Shown here: positions 8,626-17,342 of the stretch, piece by piece
Layout: each line of letters starts with the position of its first letter
How positions within the stretch are numbered: the first letter of the stretch is position 1
Source: an uncultured Clostridia bacterium
Lineage (GTDB): Bacteria > Bacillota > Clostridia > Christensenellales > Pumilibacteraceae
Direction of reading: 5' to 3'
DNA: 64,000 nt
Assembly (NCBI GenBank): GCA_947086925.1
Contig: CAMUAL010000004.1
Span: 1-64,000 of the forward strand
The notes under the pieces: model-generated
What the model was told of the DNA's origin: nothing
Database searches by the model: none
The model's input: only the letters and a program-made list of their open reading frames with translations
Made by a program: the position numbers and the translations under genes

Positions 8626-10008
8626 CTAATTCAACACGGCGAACCGAACGGATGGGCGCGCCACGCTCACTTGCCCGACCGCAGAAATTTCAAGTTGCAT
8701 TTTCGTACCCGTGATATTTACTCTGCGCCTCTGAACGGCTTTATTGCCGCGAACGAAAAACGATTTCTCTTTTTTTTCTGTTCGCACCGTAACCGTACAG
8801 TCGAACCTCGTATCTATGTACACTTCCGATATAAGCTTGCGCTTTTCGGGACGCGACAAATCCGTCATACCGCTCCGCCACAGCCTTTTCTGCTCCGTGC
8901 CGAAGTAATCCGCGCCGCTCTCCAATTTGCCCAAAACGGGCGAATCGGGCGAACACACAAGCAGAGTTTCGCCGTTTATTCCCACTATGGGCGAAAACGA
9001 CTTTACGTTTATGTCTTTATGAATCGCCGCCGAAGACGTGCGCGGGTCGGCAACTATAAGCAGGCTTTCGCCGCCGTCGCACAACGCCGACAGATAATAC
9101 TTCCCGCCGAAGTAGCACGACAGCGCGGAATCGCAATTTTCCGTAAGTCCGTCGAGATTGCGGTATATGCGGCTCGCAGAAAGCCCGTTAAACGAATACA
9201 GTCCGTCCGACGCGAAAAACAGTATTCTGTCGCCGCACACCGATACGGTATCGGCGAAAATTCTGCCCGACGATACAAACAGATTCGTCACCGAAAAGTC
9301 GCTTTGTTCGCCGTATGCCGTAAGACGCGAAATGCCGTAGTCGCGAAACAAATACACATAGCCTCCGAAGGCTACCGCTCGGTTAAGTCTGCCGCTCTCC
9401 CCTTCGAGCTCGATAAATCCGCCTTCGTCAAGTTCGGGATTCCAATTCGTGGGGTCGAGGTCGTCGCTGAACCACACTGCGTTCCGCCTGCCGCCTATCG
9501 TTACGAACATGCGTTCGTTGTGCATTGCAATGCTCGTAACGTCGGGCGCGTCGGGTACGTTTACCACTCGCAGAGTTTTGTCTATAACGGCCATGCCCTC
9601 GGCTCCGCACAGCAAAAACACGTCCTCGCCGTAAAGCCTGTAACTGACTCCCGACGGCGCGCTCGAAAAGAACGCTCCTTCCGTTTCCGTCCACTCGTCG
9701 GGGTTTTCGCCGCCGCCGTAAATTTTCCCGTCGTCGCGGTTGTACGCAAGATACCACTCTTTATATTCGCACGCGTATTCGTCGTAATATTTGTAGTAAA
9801 ACACCTTTGTGTAGTATGCGGGAATATCGGTTGCAGTAACTCCGTAACCGCTTGTCATCGCACCGGAATCGAGCCGCACGTTAAACGCCGCTTCCGCATC
9901 GGCGAAGTTTAATACGCGGCTGTCGGATACGCTGTTTATTCCGCCCGAAAGATTACTTGCAAATGCACGCGAGTAACTGCGTTTCGGCGGCGAAACAGAA
10001 CGCTTCAT
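8626..10008 (-). CDS. P22 gp10-like tail hub / DNA stabilization protein (probable)
   Basis: A 460-residue beta-propeller-like protein with repeated blades (YGEDVFLLCGAEGMAVIDK, NERMFVTIGGRRNAVWFSD, FGGYVYLFRDYGISRL, CGDRILFFASDGLYSF). Position directly after an adaptor-like gene and the phrase NAVWFSDDLDPTNWNP resemble the packaged-DNA stabilization/hub proteins of P22-type phages (gp10). The last 60 residues (about 400-460) form a separate beta domain. ATG at 10008, 6 bp after the preceding gene. The functional name is inferred from gene order and fold appearance. Confidence 0.65.
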   Translation of the reverse strand: MKRSVSPPKRSYSRAFASNLSGGINSVSDSRVLNFADAEAAFNVRLDSGAMTSGYGVTATDIPAYYTKVFYYKYYDEYACEYKEWYLAYNRDDGKIYGGGENPDEWTETEGAFFSSAPSGVSYRLYGEDVFLLCGAEGMAVIDKTLRVVNVPDAPDVTSIAMHNERMFVTIGGRRNAVWFSDDLDPTNWNPELDEGGFIELEGESGRLNRAVAFGGYVYLFRDYGISRLTAYGEQSDFSVTNLFVSSGRIFADTVSVCGDRILFFASDGLYSFNGLSASRIYRNLDGLTENCDSALSCYFGGKYYLSALCDGGESLLIVADPRTSSAAIHKDINVKSFSPIVGINGETLLVCSPDSPVLGKLESGADYFGTEQKRLWRSGMTDLSRPEKRKLISEVYIDTRFDCTVTVRTEKKEKSFFVRGNKAVQRRRVNITGTKMQLEISAVGQVSVARPSVRFAVLN

Positions 10009-10014
10009 TCTATA

Positions 10015-10599
10015 TTACCTCCATCTTCTCGCGGGAACGGTTTTACTGCCGCGCGCATAAGCCTGCTCGGTTGCCGCCGCCGAAAATCTTCCGTCCCACA
10101 TGGCTGCGTCGTCGGTCATGCCGCTTATAAGGCAGTACTCTCTCGCTATTCCGTACGCCACGAGCCTTGCGCTCGGCTTATTGCCCGAGTAAGGCGAAAC
10201 TCCGTTTAAAGGCGTAAATTCGGGCGCAAACGTGAACGACACTTCGACTTTACCGTAGTAAGGCACGGTGAAACAGTCGAAGTATTCTTTAAACGGAAGC
10301 CGTTTCCCGTCGCCCGCAACGCTCAGAATATCGGTAACTTTTTTGCCGAAATCGGCGTAATTCACACGCCCGGCCGAAGCGTTAAGCTCGCACTTCGTTT
10401 TAAGCGGAAAATCGCTTTCGGCAAGCTCGCCGATTACGAGATTACAGCACCGCGTAAGAATATCGAGTTCTTTGTAAAGTTCTTCCGTCATAGATTCGGC
10501 CGGATTGTTTACGTCGAAATCTTCCGCGTTCAATGCGTCGCAAAGTTCGTCGAGCTGCAAAAAAACCGCGGCGGTATACACTGCATCGAATATCTTCAT
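10015..10599 (-). CDS. P22 gp4-like head-tail adaptor (probable)
   Basis: A 194-residue protein: a helical N-terminal region with ELDILTRCCNLVIGELAE (about 45-62), a central beta segment (KVEVSFTFAPEFTPL), and a helical RLVAYGIAREYCLISGM segment, the layout of head-completion or adaptor proteins such as P22 gp4. A GTG two codons upstream (10605) is also open, but it lies inside the GGAG that serves as Shine-Dalgarno for the ATG at 10599, so I use the ATG. It sits between the 112-aa gene and the hub-like gene. Confidence 0.6.
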   Translation of the reverse strand: MKIFDAVYTAAVFLQLDELCDALNAEDFDVNNPAESMTEELYKELDILTRCCNLVIGELAESDFPLKTKCELNASAGRVNYADFGKKVTDILSVAGDGKRLPFKEYFDCFTVPYYGKVEVSFTFAPEFTPLNGVSPYSGNKPSARLVAYGIAREYCLISGMTDDAAMWDGRFSAAATEQAYARGSKTVPARRWR

Positions 10600-10656
10600 T
10601 TTCACTCCAAATTATTTATTTCGTCATATGATTTAAAGCCGTGCAAAAAGCCGCTT

Positions 10657-10995
10657 TTACGTAAGCGCGCCGAGCGTCTTTTCCGCCGCAACCGCGGCAT
10701 GCTCGACAGCCTTTTTTATCTGCTCGCGCCTTAACCGCGCGTTTTCTCTTTCGGTTTCAGCAAACAGTTTTTTCGCATTTTCCGCGCGCGTTTTACGCAC
10801 GTAGTCTACCGTGCGTACATCGAGTTGCGGGTACGGCACTTTCAGCGCGAACGTATTGCCGCGCTGAAAGCGGTTATGCACCTCGAACGAATGTGTAGCT
10901 TTATCGTAAACCACAAAGTAACCTTCGTCTATTGCCTTTAATCTGTCGCATATTCCGAAAAGGTCGCCGCGCAAAATAACCGCACCCGCCCTCAT
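10657..10995 (-). CDS. Small phage protein following the capsid gene
   Basis: A 112-residue protein. Residues 1-60 are mixed alpha/beta (AVILRGDLFGICDRLKAID, YFVVYDKATHSFEVHNRFQRGN); residues 70-105 form one long charged helix. The open frame extends back into the capsid gene, but the ATG at 10995 overlaps the capsid stop (TGATG), so it is the natural coupled start. Proteins of this appearance occur beside head genes in Firmicutes phages; function unknown. Confidence 0.7.
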   Translation of the reverse strand: MRAGAVILRGDLFGICDRLKAIDEGYFVVYDKATHSFEVHNRFQRGNTFALKVPYPQLDVRTVDYVRKTRAENAKKLFAETERENARLRREQIKKAVEHAAVAAEKTLGALT

Positions 10996-12146
10996 CAGCG
11001 CGTTATGCCGCTGAGGCGAGCCTGCCCGTTGGGACGGTCGCACACAAGGTCGCAGTACTTGACGAGAGTTGCCGTGTATGTGGGTTTGCCCTGAGTCTGA
11101 CGCAGAATTTTGCCGTTTTCGGTTTCGAGATACTGCCAATCGCAAAGCTGATGGATTTTAAACGCCTTTGTGTTGAGCAGGTACATGGTGCCGTCCTCTA
11201 TAAATCGGTCGTACACAAGCGGTATTCCGTTGTACGAAAGAGTTTTAAATCCGCCCGTAAGCTCCATTACGTCTATATTGCGTTTGTACTGCGCCATATA
11301 CTCCTGAAAAGCGTATTTAACCTGCGCGGATACGGCAATGAAGTCAACCGCGCTGCCGGCTGTCATTTCGAGTCGGTCGATTGCCTCCTGAATCACGATT
11401 TCGTCGAGTGCGCCCACGTTGTCTTTCATGTAAGGCGTCATGCAAGGGTGGTCGGCGCGCGATACGCCGTAAAGACTGCCGCCCGACTTGAAAATCGCGC
11501 CCAACCCCGTAATTTCCTTATCCTTACTGCCTTGCACGTACATTGTGCAACCCGCCGCAAGCGACGCGGGCGCATTTTCGAACTTTATTTTCTTGCCGTC
11601 GCGGTCAACGTAAGTAATCGCGCTCGTTCCTATTTTCGCACCCGCCGCCGAATAAATATCCACAACCAAACCCTCGATTAAGTTCTGAGGACTGCCCACG
11701 GGACACATACCGTTCGATTCCGCGCCAACGGTGCCGAGCAGACCCGTGCCGTCGCCGTAAAGCATTCGTCCGAGATTGAACTTCGATGCGTCCAAAAGCC
11801 CTTGCAACTCGTTATTCAACAGGTCGGTGAACGCGCCTCTGCCGTCGGCACTCGCACGCACCGCCTTGTCGGAAATCTCGATTTGTCCGTAAAGATTTTT
11901 AAGCGTTGTAACAAACTGCAAATAGTTGGTGCTTTTCGCCGAAGGAAGCGTTCCGTCTTCGTCGCCCGCTCCCACGCCGCCGTTTATGCCGTAGCTTGCC
12001 GCTTTTCTTATTTCCTTGCCCCAAACGTCGCTGCTCGTTTGCTCTATTTTACTGAGCAGCGGATTCGTTTTGGTGTTGAGCAGTTCGGTAACCGCCCCCA
12101 AATATACCGATTTAAGCGCGTTTTCGGCATTAGTCAATGTTACCAT
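10995..12146 (-). CDS. Phage major capsid protein
   Basis: A 383-residue protein, probably HK97-fold. Features include an N-terminal helical TNPLLSKIEQTSSDVWGKEIRK region, the ATLKNLYGQIEISDKAVRAS strand-helix element (about 82-100), RMLYGDGTGLLGTV, and a C-terminal IDVMELTGGFKTLSYNGIPLVYDRF followed by LLNTKAFKIHQL, as in many capsid proteins. It has AAGGAGAA upstream of the ATG and a 241-bp untranslated region before it carrying three palindromic units. The largest intergenic gap in the module precedes this gene, as expected if capsid is expressed most strongly. Confidence 0.8.
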   Translation of the reverse strand: MVTLTNAENALKSVYLGAVTELLNTKTNPLLSKIEQTSSDVWGKEIRKAASYGINGGVGAGDEDGTLPSAKSTNYLQFVTTLKNLYGQIEISDKAVRASADGRGAFTDLLNNELQGLLDASKFNLGRMLYGDGTGLLGTVGAESNGMCPVGSPQNLIEGLVVDIYSAAGAKIGTSAITYVDRDGKKIKFENAPASLAAGCTMYVQGSKDKEITGLGAIFKSGGSLYGVSRADHPCMTPYMKDNVGALDEIVIQEAIDRLEMTAGSAVDFIAVSAQVKYAFQEYMAQYKRNIDVMELTGGFKTLSYNGIPLVYDRFIEDGTMYLLNTKAFKIHQLCDWQYLETENGKILRQTQGKPTYTATLVKYCDLVCDRPNGQARLSGITR

Positions 12147-12222
12147 TCTTTTTTCTTCTCCTTTAAGTTGATTTTATGTTAAAGACGCATAAATTCGTCA
12201 CGCCTTTATAAAGTAGTATTTT

Positions 12223-12370
12223 GTCGGAATCGGCATATTACCCGACTTATACGCGTTTGTCGAATCTGTCGTAATACTCGGCTTATCCGACGTTTTTTTC
12301 GCGTTTGCCGCCTACTGCGACCACCGAACATAACAGTGTCGAATTTTTCATAATACTCGGCTTATTCGAC
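12223..12370. promoter_or_regulatory. Cluster of palindromic units upstream of the capsid gene
   Basis: Two 33-bp units, 12259-12291 and 12338-12370, agree at 28 of 33 positions. Both begin GTCGAAT and end in ATTCGAC or ATCCGAC, so each is an inverted repeat around a shared TAATACTCGGCTTAT centre. A shorter relative (12223-12246, GTCGG...CCGAC) lies beside them. They fill the only sizeable gap of the phage operon. Repressor sites, a dedicated late promoter or mRNA processing sites are the candidates. Confidence 0.6.
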
Positions 12371-12387
12371 TGTTTTCGTCACCGCCC

Positions 12388-12684
12388 CTAAAAAAGTCCG
12401 TCGATAATCTTTTTCGCATCCGATAAGTTTTTAGGCTTGGGCAGAACGCTGAGTGCCGAATACCCGCGCACCACGGGAACTCCCTCCGAACCGTACAATT
12501 CGTCTAAATACACCGAAATCACGGCGTTGCAGATTTCGGAATCGCTTAAAACGATTCGCTCGAAATTGCCGTCTTTTTTCAGAAATTCAAGCACCTTTTC
12601 GTCGGTGAGTTCCGGCATAACGGCAGGCTCCGGCACAACCGCATTTGCGGTTTTTGCCGTGTTTTTAATTTTCTCGGCTTCCAT
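12388..12684 (-). CDS. Small acidic protein between portal and capsid (possible scaffold)
   Basis: A 98-residue protein with Ala/Glu/Pro-rich N-terminal 30 residues, then a helical acidic region ending PKPKNLSDAKKIIDGLF. AGGAGG precedes the ATG at 12684, which lies 20 bp inside the portal gene. Genes in this position commonly encode scaffolding proteins or capsid proteases; this one is too short for a protease, and I see no catalytic triad. Scaffold is therefore an inference from position. Confidence 0.6.
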   Translation of the reverse strand: MEAEKIKNTAKTANAVVPEPAVMPELTDEKVLEFLKKDGNFERIVLSDSEICNAVISVYLDELYGSEGVPVVRGYSALSVLPKPKNLSDAKKIIDGLF

Positions 12685-14551
12685 TTTCCGCCTCCTGTTT
12701 TAACTGTTTGTAACGCTTGTGCTGTCGTATGTGTTCGAGCATCTTTTCGTGCAAGCCCTCGACCGAGTCGCACATGCGGTTAAATTCCGCAGTAAGCATA
12801 AATCGCGTGTGTTCGGCTATGTGCAAATCGTCGTCGTCGATTTCGTTTACGCTCGGCTCGGCATGTGCGCAATTCAGATTTTCGCGGCGCGCGTTTGCCG
12901 TCTGCAAAAACGCCGTTTCGCGCGTCGATTCCCAACCGCCGTAACCCACGGCATCGAGTACTTTGTTACGCATGTTTTCGCTCAACTTACCGTTTTCGTC
13001 GTTTAAAAGTCCCATGTTCAGCAAATCGAACAACATGCTCTGACGCTGTGCGGGCGTGCTCGTAAGCTCGTTTTCCGTTTCGAACACAACGTCGTCGCAA
13101 CCTATATCCGACGCGGTAAAGCGCAGTAATTCCACGTCGCCCTCGTCGCCCACAAAGCGTATAAGACGCGGACGCCGAGCAAACTGCTTATATAGTCTGA
13201 GTATTATGCAAGCCATGTTTCTCACGGCTCCGCGCACGTTTTCGGCGGTAACCGAAAGACGCGTGTCGTCCTGTTCTATAAGCAACTGCAATGCAACGCC
13301 GCTCGTCATGCCGCTCGGCACCGAGCTCGACCGCATGATTTCGCTTACTCCCGTTACCGACACGAACTCGTTTAACAGCCTGTCTTCCTCGTACTGAAAA
13401 TCTGTGGGAACGCGTCCGGGGTCGAGCAGAGTAGGCGGGTTGCTTCCCTGTCTGTACACAAGAATTTTGCCGGGACTTAATCCTTCGGTTTCGAGATTGT
13501 CGGTATCTACGCTTCCGTCCTCTACCGCCAGCACTCCCATTGCTATGCGGTTCATAAATTCGTGTTTGCGGTTTTTAACGGCGTTAAAAGCGCGTTGAAG
13601 CGGTATGCACCGTTCAATCATGCTTATGCCGTAAAAACACCCCGCTCTTTTTATGCAGTCTTGCTTTACAAACGGCAATCCGGGCGATAAATCGGTACCG
13701 CAGTTGTAAGGCAGATTGCCGCAGTACAGCAGCTTTCCGCCCGCAGTTGCCGCATACTCGCCGAACTCGTATTCTTCGCTCGGCGCGGTGTAACGCTCTA
13801 TAAGTATGCAACAGTTTTCCGCGTGCTCGCGCCCGAACATCGGAGAAGTGCTTACGCCGTCGAGTCCGCCGGGCATACAGCGGTTTGCATCGGAAAGTAT
13901 GTCGGTACTCTCTGCGCAAACCTCTATTCCGTACTTCTCCTTTATTTCGCCGACAGGCACGGCGCGCGCGTGAATTATGCTTTTGCAGTCCGAAATTTCC
14001 TGAGCGGCGAGCGAATCGGGATAAATCTCGAACGGAGGACAAACGGTGATTTCTATGTCGCCTTCGTACACCGCCTTATTGTTTTTGTGCCCGAGCTTTT
14101 TTCCGCTTTTATGATTCCACACAAGCTTGTAAAATGCCGAACCGCATGTTTCGCTCCACATTGTCGCTTTGCCGATAAGCTCGTCGGTGTTGTGCTTTAA
14201 ACATGCCGATTCGAGTATTTTTGCCGCCGCCTTTGCGCTCAGTCTGTCGTTTTCGTCGCCGCTTGCGGGACGCACGCTCATTTTCGGGCGCACCCGTTGA
14301 AGTTTTGCCAATCGGGTTTCTATGAGCGGCGCAATGTGGTTAAAGCACTGACGCTCCTGCCAATAATAGTCGCGCTCCTCGCCCGTAACGCTTCCGTCGG
14401 GTCGGGCGTATACATACTGATTGCCTATAAGAAAGTTGCAGTTAAGTTGCCACTGCGCCTCGAATGCACGCCGCTTAGCCGCCCTGCCGTTGAAATCCGA
14501 ACGCAGTTCGTTTACTTTTTCCTCTTCCCAAATCACTTTATCGCTTGACAC
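12665..14551 (-). CDS. Phage portal protein (P22-like)
   Basis: A 628-residue portal that would form the ring through which DNA enters the head. Typical features: RRAFEAQWQLNCNFLIGNQYV at the start, RLAKLQRVRPKMSVRPAS, the ATMWSETCGSAFYKLVWN region near 130, CPPFEIYPDS, and a helical C-terminal half ending in a charged coiled coil (about 585-628). The length and these motifs fit P22-type portals rather than the shorter lambda or HK97 types. The first 14 bp overlap the 72-aa gene. Confidence 0.85.
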   Translation of the reverse strand: MSSDKVIWEEEKVNELRSDFNGRAAKRRAFEAQWQLNCNFLIGNQYVYARPDGSVTGEERDYYWQERQCFNHIAPLIETRLAKLQRVRPKMSVRPASGDENDRLSAKAAAKILESACLKHNTDELIGKATMWSETCGSAFYKLVWNHKSGKKLGHKNNKAVYEGDIEITVCPPFEIYPDSLAAQEISDCKSIIHARAVPVGEIKEKYGIEVCAESTDILSDANRCMPGGLDGVSTSPMFGREHAENCCILIERYTAPSEEYEFGEYAATAGGKLLYCGNLPYNCGTDLSPGLPFVKQDCIKRAGCFYGISMIERCIPLQRAFNAVKNRKHEFMNRIAMGVLAVEDGSVDTDNLETEGLSPGKILVYRQGSNPPTLLDPGRVPTDFQYEEDRLLNEFVSVTGVSEIMRSSSVPSGMTSGVALQLLIEQDDTRLSVTAENVRGAVRNMACIILRLYKQFARRPRLIRFVGDEGDVELLRFTASDIGCDDVVFETENELTSTPAQRQSMLFDLLNMGLLNDENGKLSENMRNKVLDAVGYGGWESTRETAFLQTANARRENLNCAHAEPSVNEIDDDDLHIAEHTRFMLTAEFNRMCDSVEGLHEKMLEHIRQHKRYKQLKQEAENGSREN

Positions 14552-14756
14552 TTTTGCTCCCCTTTTTTACTGCCGTTTCAATACTTTTCGGAACAATCGT
14601 ACTGCCTATAAGACCGTAAAGCTCTTTTAAGCAGTCGTCGCAAATGTGCAGACTGCTTTTAATCCCCACGCGGCTGAGCTTCACCGTTTTAGTAGCAATG
14701 TTCTTGCATGCACCCATTTCGCACCTAATCTTGTACTTCGCATCCGTCAGTTCCAT
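14538..14756 (-). CDS. Small zinc-finger-like phage protein
   Basis: A 72-residue protein with two Cys pairs, C12-x4-C17 and C39-x2-C42, spaced as in a small zinc-binding domain, followed by a basic tail (KKGSKSVKR). AGGAGG precedes the ATG. It overlaps both neighbours (32 bp with the upstream gene, 14 bp with the portal gene), which argues for coupled translation. Function unknown; nucleic-acid binding is a guess from composition. Confidence 0.65.
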   Translation of the reverse strand: MELTDAKYKIRCEMGACKNIATKTVKLSRVGIKSSLHICDDCLKELYGLIGSTIVPKSIETAVKKGSKSVKR

Positions 14757-15039
14757 TTTTTCCTCCTGTTTTTACGTTTTTTATAAATTCGTCGACAAGT
14801 CTTTCGCGCTCGTTTTCGAGTTCCGCCAAACTTACGCTTCGGCTCGTTTCGTCGCTTAAAAGCATTTTAATAGCCGTTATATCGGGCGGTACGTCTTTGG
14901 TGGTAATCTTGCGCTTAACAAGCACCGCTTCGCCCTCGGAATACGTAAATTCTTCCTGCGTTTCGGTGGCGGTGTATCCCGCGGCTTTTTTCATAAGGCT
15001 TTTTATAAGCCGCTTTTGCTCACTCTCTTTTAAATTCAT
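14725..15039 (-). CDS. Small terminase-associated phage protein
   Basis: A 104-residue charged protein just downstream of the large terminase. The segment AVLVKRKITTKDVPPDITAIKMLLSD (about 39-63) resembles proteins found next to terminase genes in Firmicutes phages, where such proteins have been called small-terminase-like. A C-terminal helix (ELENERERLVDEFIK) follows. It overlaps the 72-aa gene by 32 bp. Function not proven. Confidence 0.6.
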   Translation of the reverse strand: MNLKESEQKRLIKSLMKKAAGYTATETQEEFTYSEGEAVLVKRKITTKDVPPDITAIKMLLSDETSRSVSLAELENERERLVDEFIKNVKTGGKNGTDGCEVQD

Positions 15040-15054
15040 ACCCGCCTCGTAATA

Positions 15055-16512
15055 TCATAAACGTCCGAATCGGTTTGTGCTTATAAGCTTTTCTTTGAAT
15101 TTCAGAAGTTCCCCCTTCACCGCAGGCGCGGAAGCGGCATGCGGCTTGGTCATTAAGTAATACCTGAGTTCGTCCAGAGCATGGTCGTCGCGCTTAACGG
15201 GCGTATCGTCAGCCCCGTACTTATAAGCTTTAAACTCGCGTATAAGATTACGGCACGTATCGAATATATATAGTTTTGATTTGCCGTTTCCCGTAAGATA
15301 TTCTTTAACGCGGTTTATCCCCGCAAACAGATTTTTTTCCACTTTGGGATTAACGCTTATTCCGTTTTCGCAAAACAGCTCGGTTACGCTCTTAGAGGCG
15401 GCAAGCGTGCGCTGATTCGCCGCGCTGTCGATAAGCGCGTAAATTTCGCCGCGGCGGTTTCGCTTCCAACCTATTGCGTCGGATATCTCCCTTATTTTGG
15501 CGCAGTGGTATTTAACGTCGCGCCCCGCCTCGAAATGCTCCGCTACAACGTATACAATGCCGTCGTTATCAACCGCGTACCAATGGCAGGAAAGCGGATT
15601 GTTCAGCCCGGGGTCAATCGAAAGACAGTCCTGCCATTCTTCGGGAACGTCAAACGGCGGTATTACGTGCACGCTCTCGTCAAATTCGGGATAAACCGTC
15701 TCGCCCGAGTCGGCAAAGTCGCCGTACCGCCTTGTTTTCAGAACGTCGGCGGGCAGCGCCGCGCTCAATCTTTTTACTTCCTCGGAATCGAGGTACGGAT
15801 TATCCGCCCACTCCATAAAAATGCACCACACTTCGGGGTCGGCGGCGGAATTAAGATAAATTTTGTCGTACACAAACGTCATGCCTTTAAGCGGCGTCAT
15901 AGTGCCGAATATATCTCCCTTGCGGTCGAATACGCGCATACGGCACTCCTCGTAAATATCTTCGGGCGGTTCTTCGTCGAACCAAACAAAATCAAGACTG
16001 CTTCCCTGAAATTTCTCGCGCCCCGCCTCGCATGATTTAAAGTAAACGTAGCTTACGGTGCCGAACACGTTTTTAACCGCTATGTAGTCCACGATTCCGC
16101 CGGCAACCGAACCCGCCGAACCTTTAATCATGCCAACCGATTCAATCCACTCGGGATTAAGATACGAAAGCAGTTTTTTCTGCGCAACCTCGCGCCCCGC
16201 GCCGTAGCTCACCGAAACCGCCCACCCCGTAACAGCCCCCTTTATTTTGCGGTATGGGTGATTTCCCCTCAGCATCCACGCCGCCTCAGCCGCTCCGCAC
16301 TCTGTTTTGCCCGTGCGATTACCGCCGAACACCCAACGGTTGCGCTTTAAGCACTTATGAAAATCAAGCTGTTTAACGTGTACTACTTCGCCGCTGTTGT
16401 AAAATTCAAGACGATTGTTGCGTTCGTATTCCTCGATATTTTTGCGGTTTATTACAAGACGGCGCAAAATATCTTCCTGTGTGCAAATCTGCGACTTTTT
16501 CCCGTTTTTCAT
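15055..16512 (-). CDS. terL: Phage terminase large subunit
   Basis: A 485-residue packaging motor and nuclease. The ATPase half shows Walker A GGNRTGKT (about 63-70), Walker B LDFVWFDEEPPE and the coupling motif GTMTP. The nuclease half shows SIDPGLNNP, ALIDSAANQR and a terminal DDHALDELRYYL, all acidic residues in place. Gene and length are intact. The ATG at 16512 overlaps the stop codon of a short upstream frame (ATGA), which may be what remains of a small-terminase gene. Confidence 0.92.
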   Translation of the reverse strand: MKNGKKSQICTQEDILRRLVINRKNIEEYERNNRLEFYNSGEVVHVKQLDFHKCLKRNRWVFGGNRTGKTECGAAEAAWMLRGNHPYRKIKGAVTGWAVSVSYGAGREVAQKKLLSYLNPEWIESVGMIKGSAGSVAGGIVDYIAVKNVFGTVSYVYFKSCEAGREKFQGSSLDFVWFDEEPPEDIYEECRMRVFDRKGDIFGTMTPLKGMTFVYDKIYLNSAADPEVWCIFMEWADNPYLDSEEVKRLSAALPADVLKTRRYGDFADSGETVYPEFDESVHVIPPFDVPEEWQDCLSIDPGLNNPLSCHWYAVDNDGIVYVVAEHFEAGRDVKYHCAKIREISDAIGWKRNRRGEIYALIDSAANQRTLAASKSVTELFCENGISVNPKVEKNLFAGINRVKEYLTGNGKSKLYIFDTCRNLIREFKAYKYGADDTPVKRDDHALDELRYYLMTKPHAASAPAVKGELLKFKEKLISTNRFGRL

Positions 16513-16598
16513 TCGATTCTCCGCTTAGATTCAACCGCGCAACACTCCGCGTAAATGCCGTCCACGTTTTTTTGCGCACTTTCCGCATATTCTCTCAA
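16509..16598 (-). pseudogene. Short frame overlapping terL start; possible 3' remnant of the small terminase gene
   Basis: The frame reads LREYAESAQKNVDGIYAECC... and stops with TGA overlapping the terL ATG, the arrangement normally made by an upstream small-terminase gene. It stays open further upstream into the region antisense to the SH3 gene but has no ATG or GTG with a Shine-Dalgarno; only a TTG at 16598 could start it. I read it as the tail of a gene cut off when the plus-strand SH3 gene arrived. Tentative. Confidence 0.3.
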
Positions 16599-16619
16599 AA
16601 TACCCGCAAGCGTTAAGCG

Positions 16620-16625
16620 TATAAT
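16620..16625 (+). promoter_or_regulatory. -10 box immediately before the SH3 gene
   Basis: TATAAT ends 6 bases before the ATG at 16632, so transcription from it would begin at or next to the start codon. The -35 region is poor (AAAATA), and no Shine-Dalgarno precedes the ATG. Confidence 0.4.
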
Positions 16626-16631
16626 GATAAT

Positions 16632-17342
16632 ATGAAAAAAGCCGCCGCAATTTTATCGACCGCCGTTATATGGCTGTTCTCTTTCGCCGCTTCGGGCGAA
16701 AGCTTTGTTACGTATGCAAAAATAAAAACAGACACCGCCTTGTTTAACGGTTCGGGAGAAGTTATCTGCACTCTGCCCGCAACTTATTTTGCCGTTATCG
16801 ACGGCGAAATTCAAAGAGGAAAGTATCCCGTTTCGTATCTCGACCTGTCGGGCTACGTAAATTCGGCGGATTTGGAGATATGCGACTTCGAGCCTGTAAC
16901 CAAATTCGCCGCGCTTACGGCTACTCCCGATAACGACGGCATGGCGGTAAACCTGCGCAGTGTTCCGTCTACGTCCGTCGGAGAAGTTTTAACCGCCGTG
17001 CCCAACGGCGCAAGCCTTACATTATACGGCGGCACTACGGGAAGCGAGCTTTTTGCCGGTGCGGGCAACGAATGGAAATACGTGCGCTACGACTCACCGT
17101 CCGGCAAAATTTACGGCTATGTATACGCGCCTCAGCTTAATTGCGACGCCGTTAAACCAAACGTAATCGAGGCTGTTCCCCGCCCGTCGCAAAACGTAAC
17201 CGAAACCAAAGGAGGAATAAATTTAACCAAACCCGCGGCAATAGCCGTAGCGGCGGCGATGTGCGTTCCCGCGGGAATTATAATGCTTGTGCTGTTCTAC
17301 CGTCCCGAAAGCAAGCGCACTCCGCGCCATTCATCGAAATAG
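16632..17342 (+). CDS. Secreted, membrane-anchored SH3-domain protein
   Basis: A 236-residue protein with an N-terminal signal peptide (about 1-21), two SH3b-like regions (about 25-85, and about 90-175 with VNLRSVPSTSVGEVLTAVPNG and GYVYAPQL) and a C-terminal membrane helix (about 203-226) followed by a short basic tail. The SH3 part would face the cell wall. It is the only plus-strand gene within the phage module, and its 3' end overlaps the opposing 161-aa gene by 65 bp. No enzymatic domain. It may be a host or cargo gene rather than a virion gene. Confidence 0.75.
   Translation: MKKAAAILSTAVIWLFSFAASGESFVTYAKIKTDTALFNGSGEVICTLPATYFAVIDGEIQRGKYPVSYLDLSGYVNSADLEICDFEPVTKFAALTATPDNDGMAVNLRSVPSTSVGEVLTAVPNGASLTLYGGTTGSELFAGAGNEWKYVRYDSPSGKIYGYVYAPQLNCDAVKPNVIEAVPRPSQNVTETKGGINLTKPAAIAVAAAMCVPAGIIMLVLFYRPESKRTPRHSSK

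Noticed and set aside
8449..9912. 487-aa plus-strand frame opposite the hub-like phage gene
   Set aside because: Arg/His/Val-rich shadow with no start signal; the minus frame has Shine-Dalgarno, tight spacing and recognisable structure.
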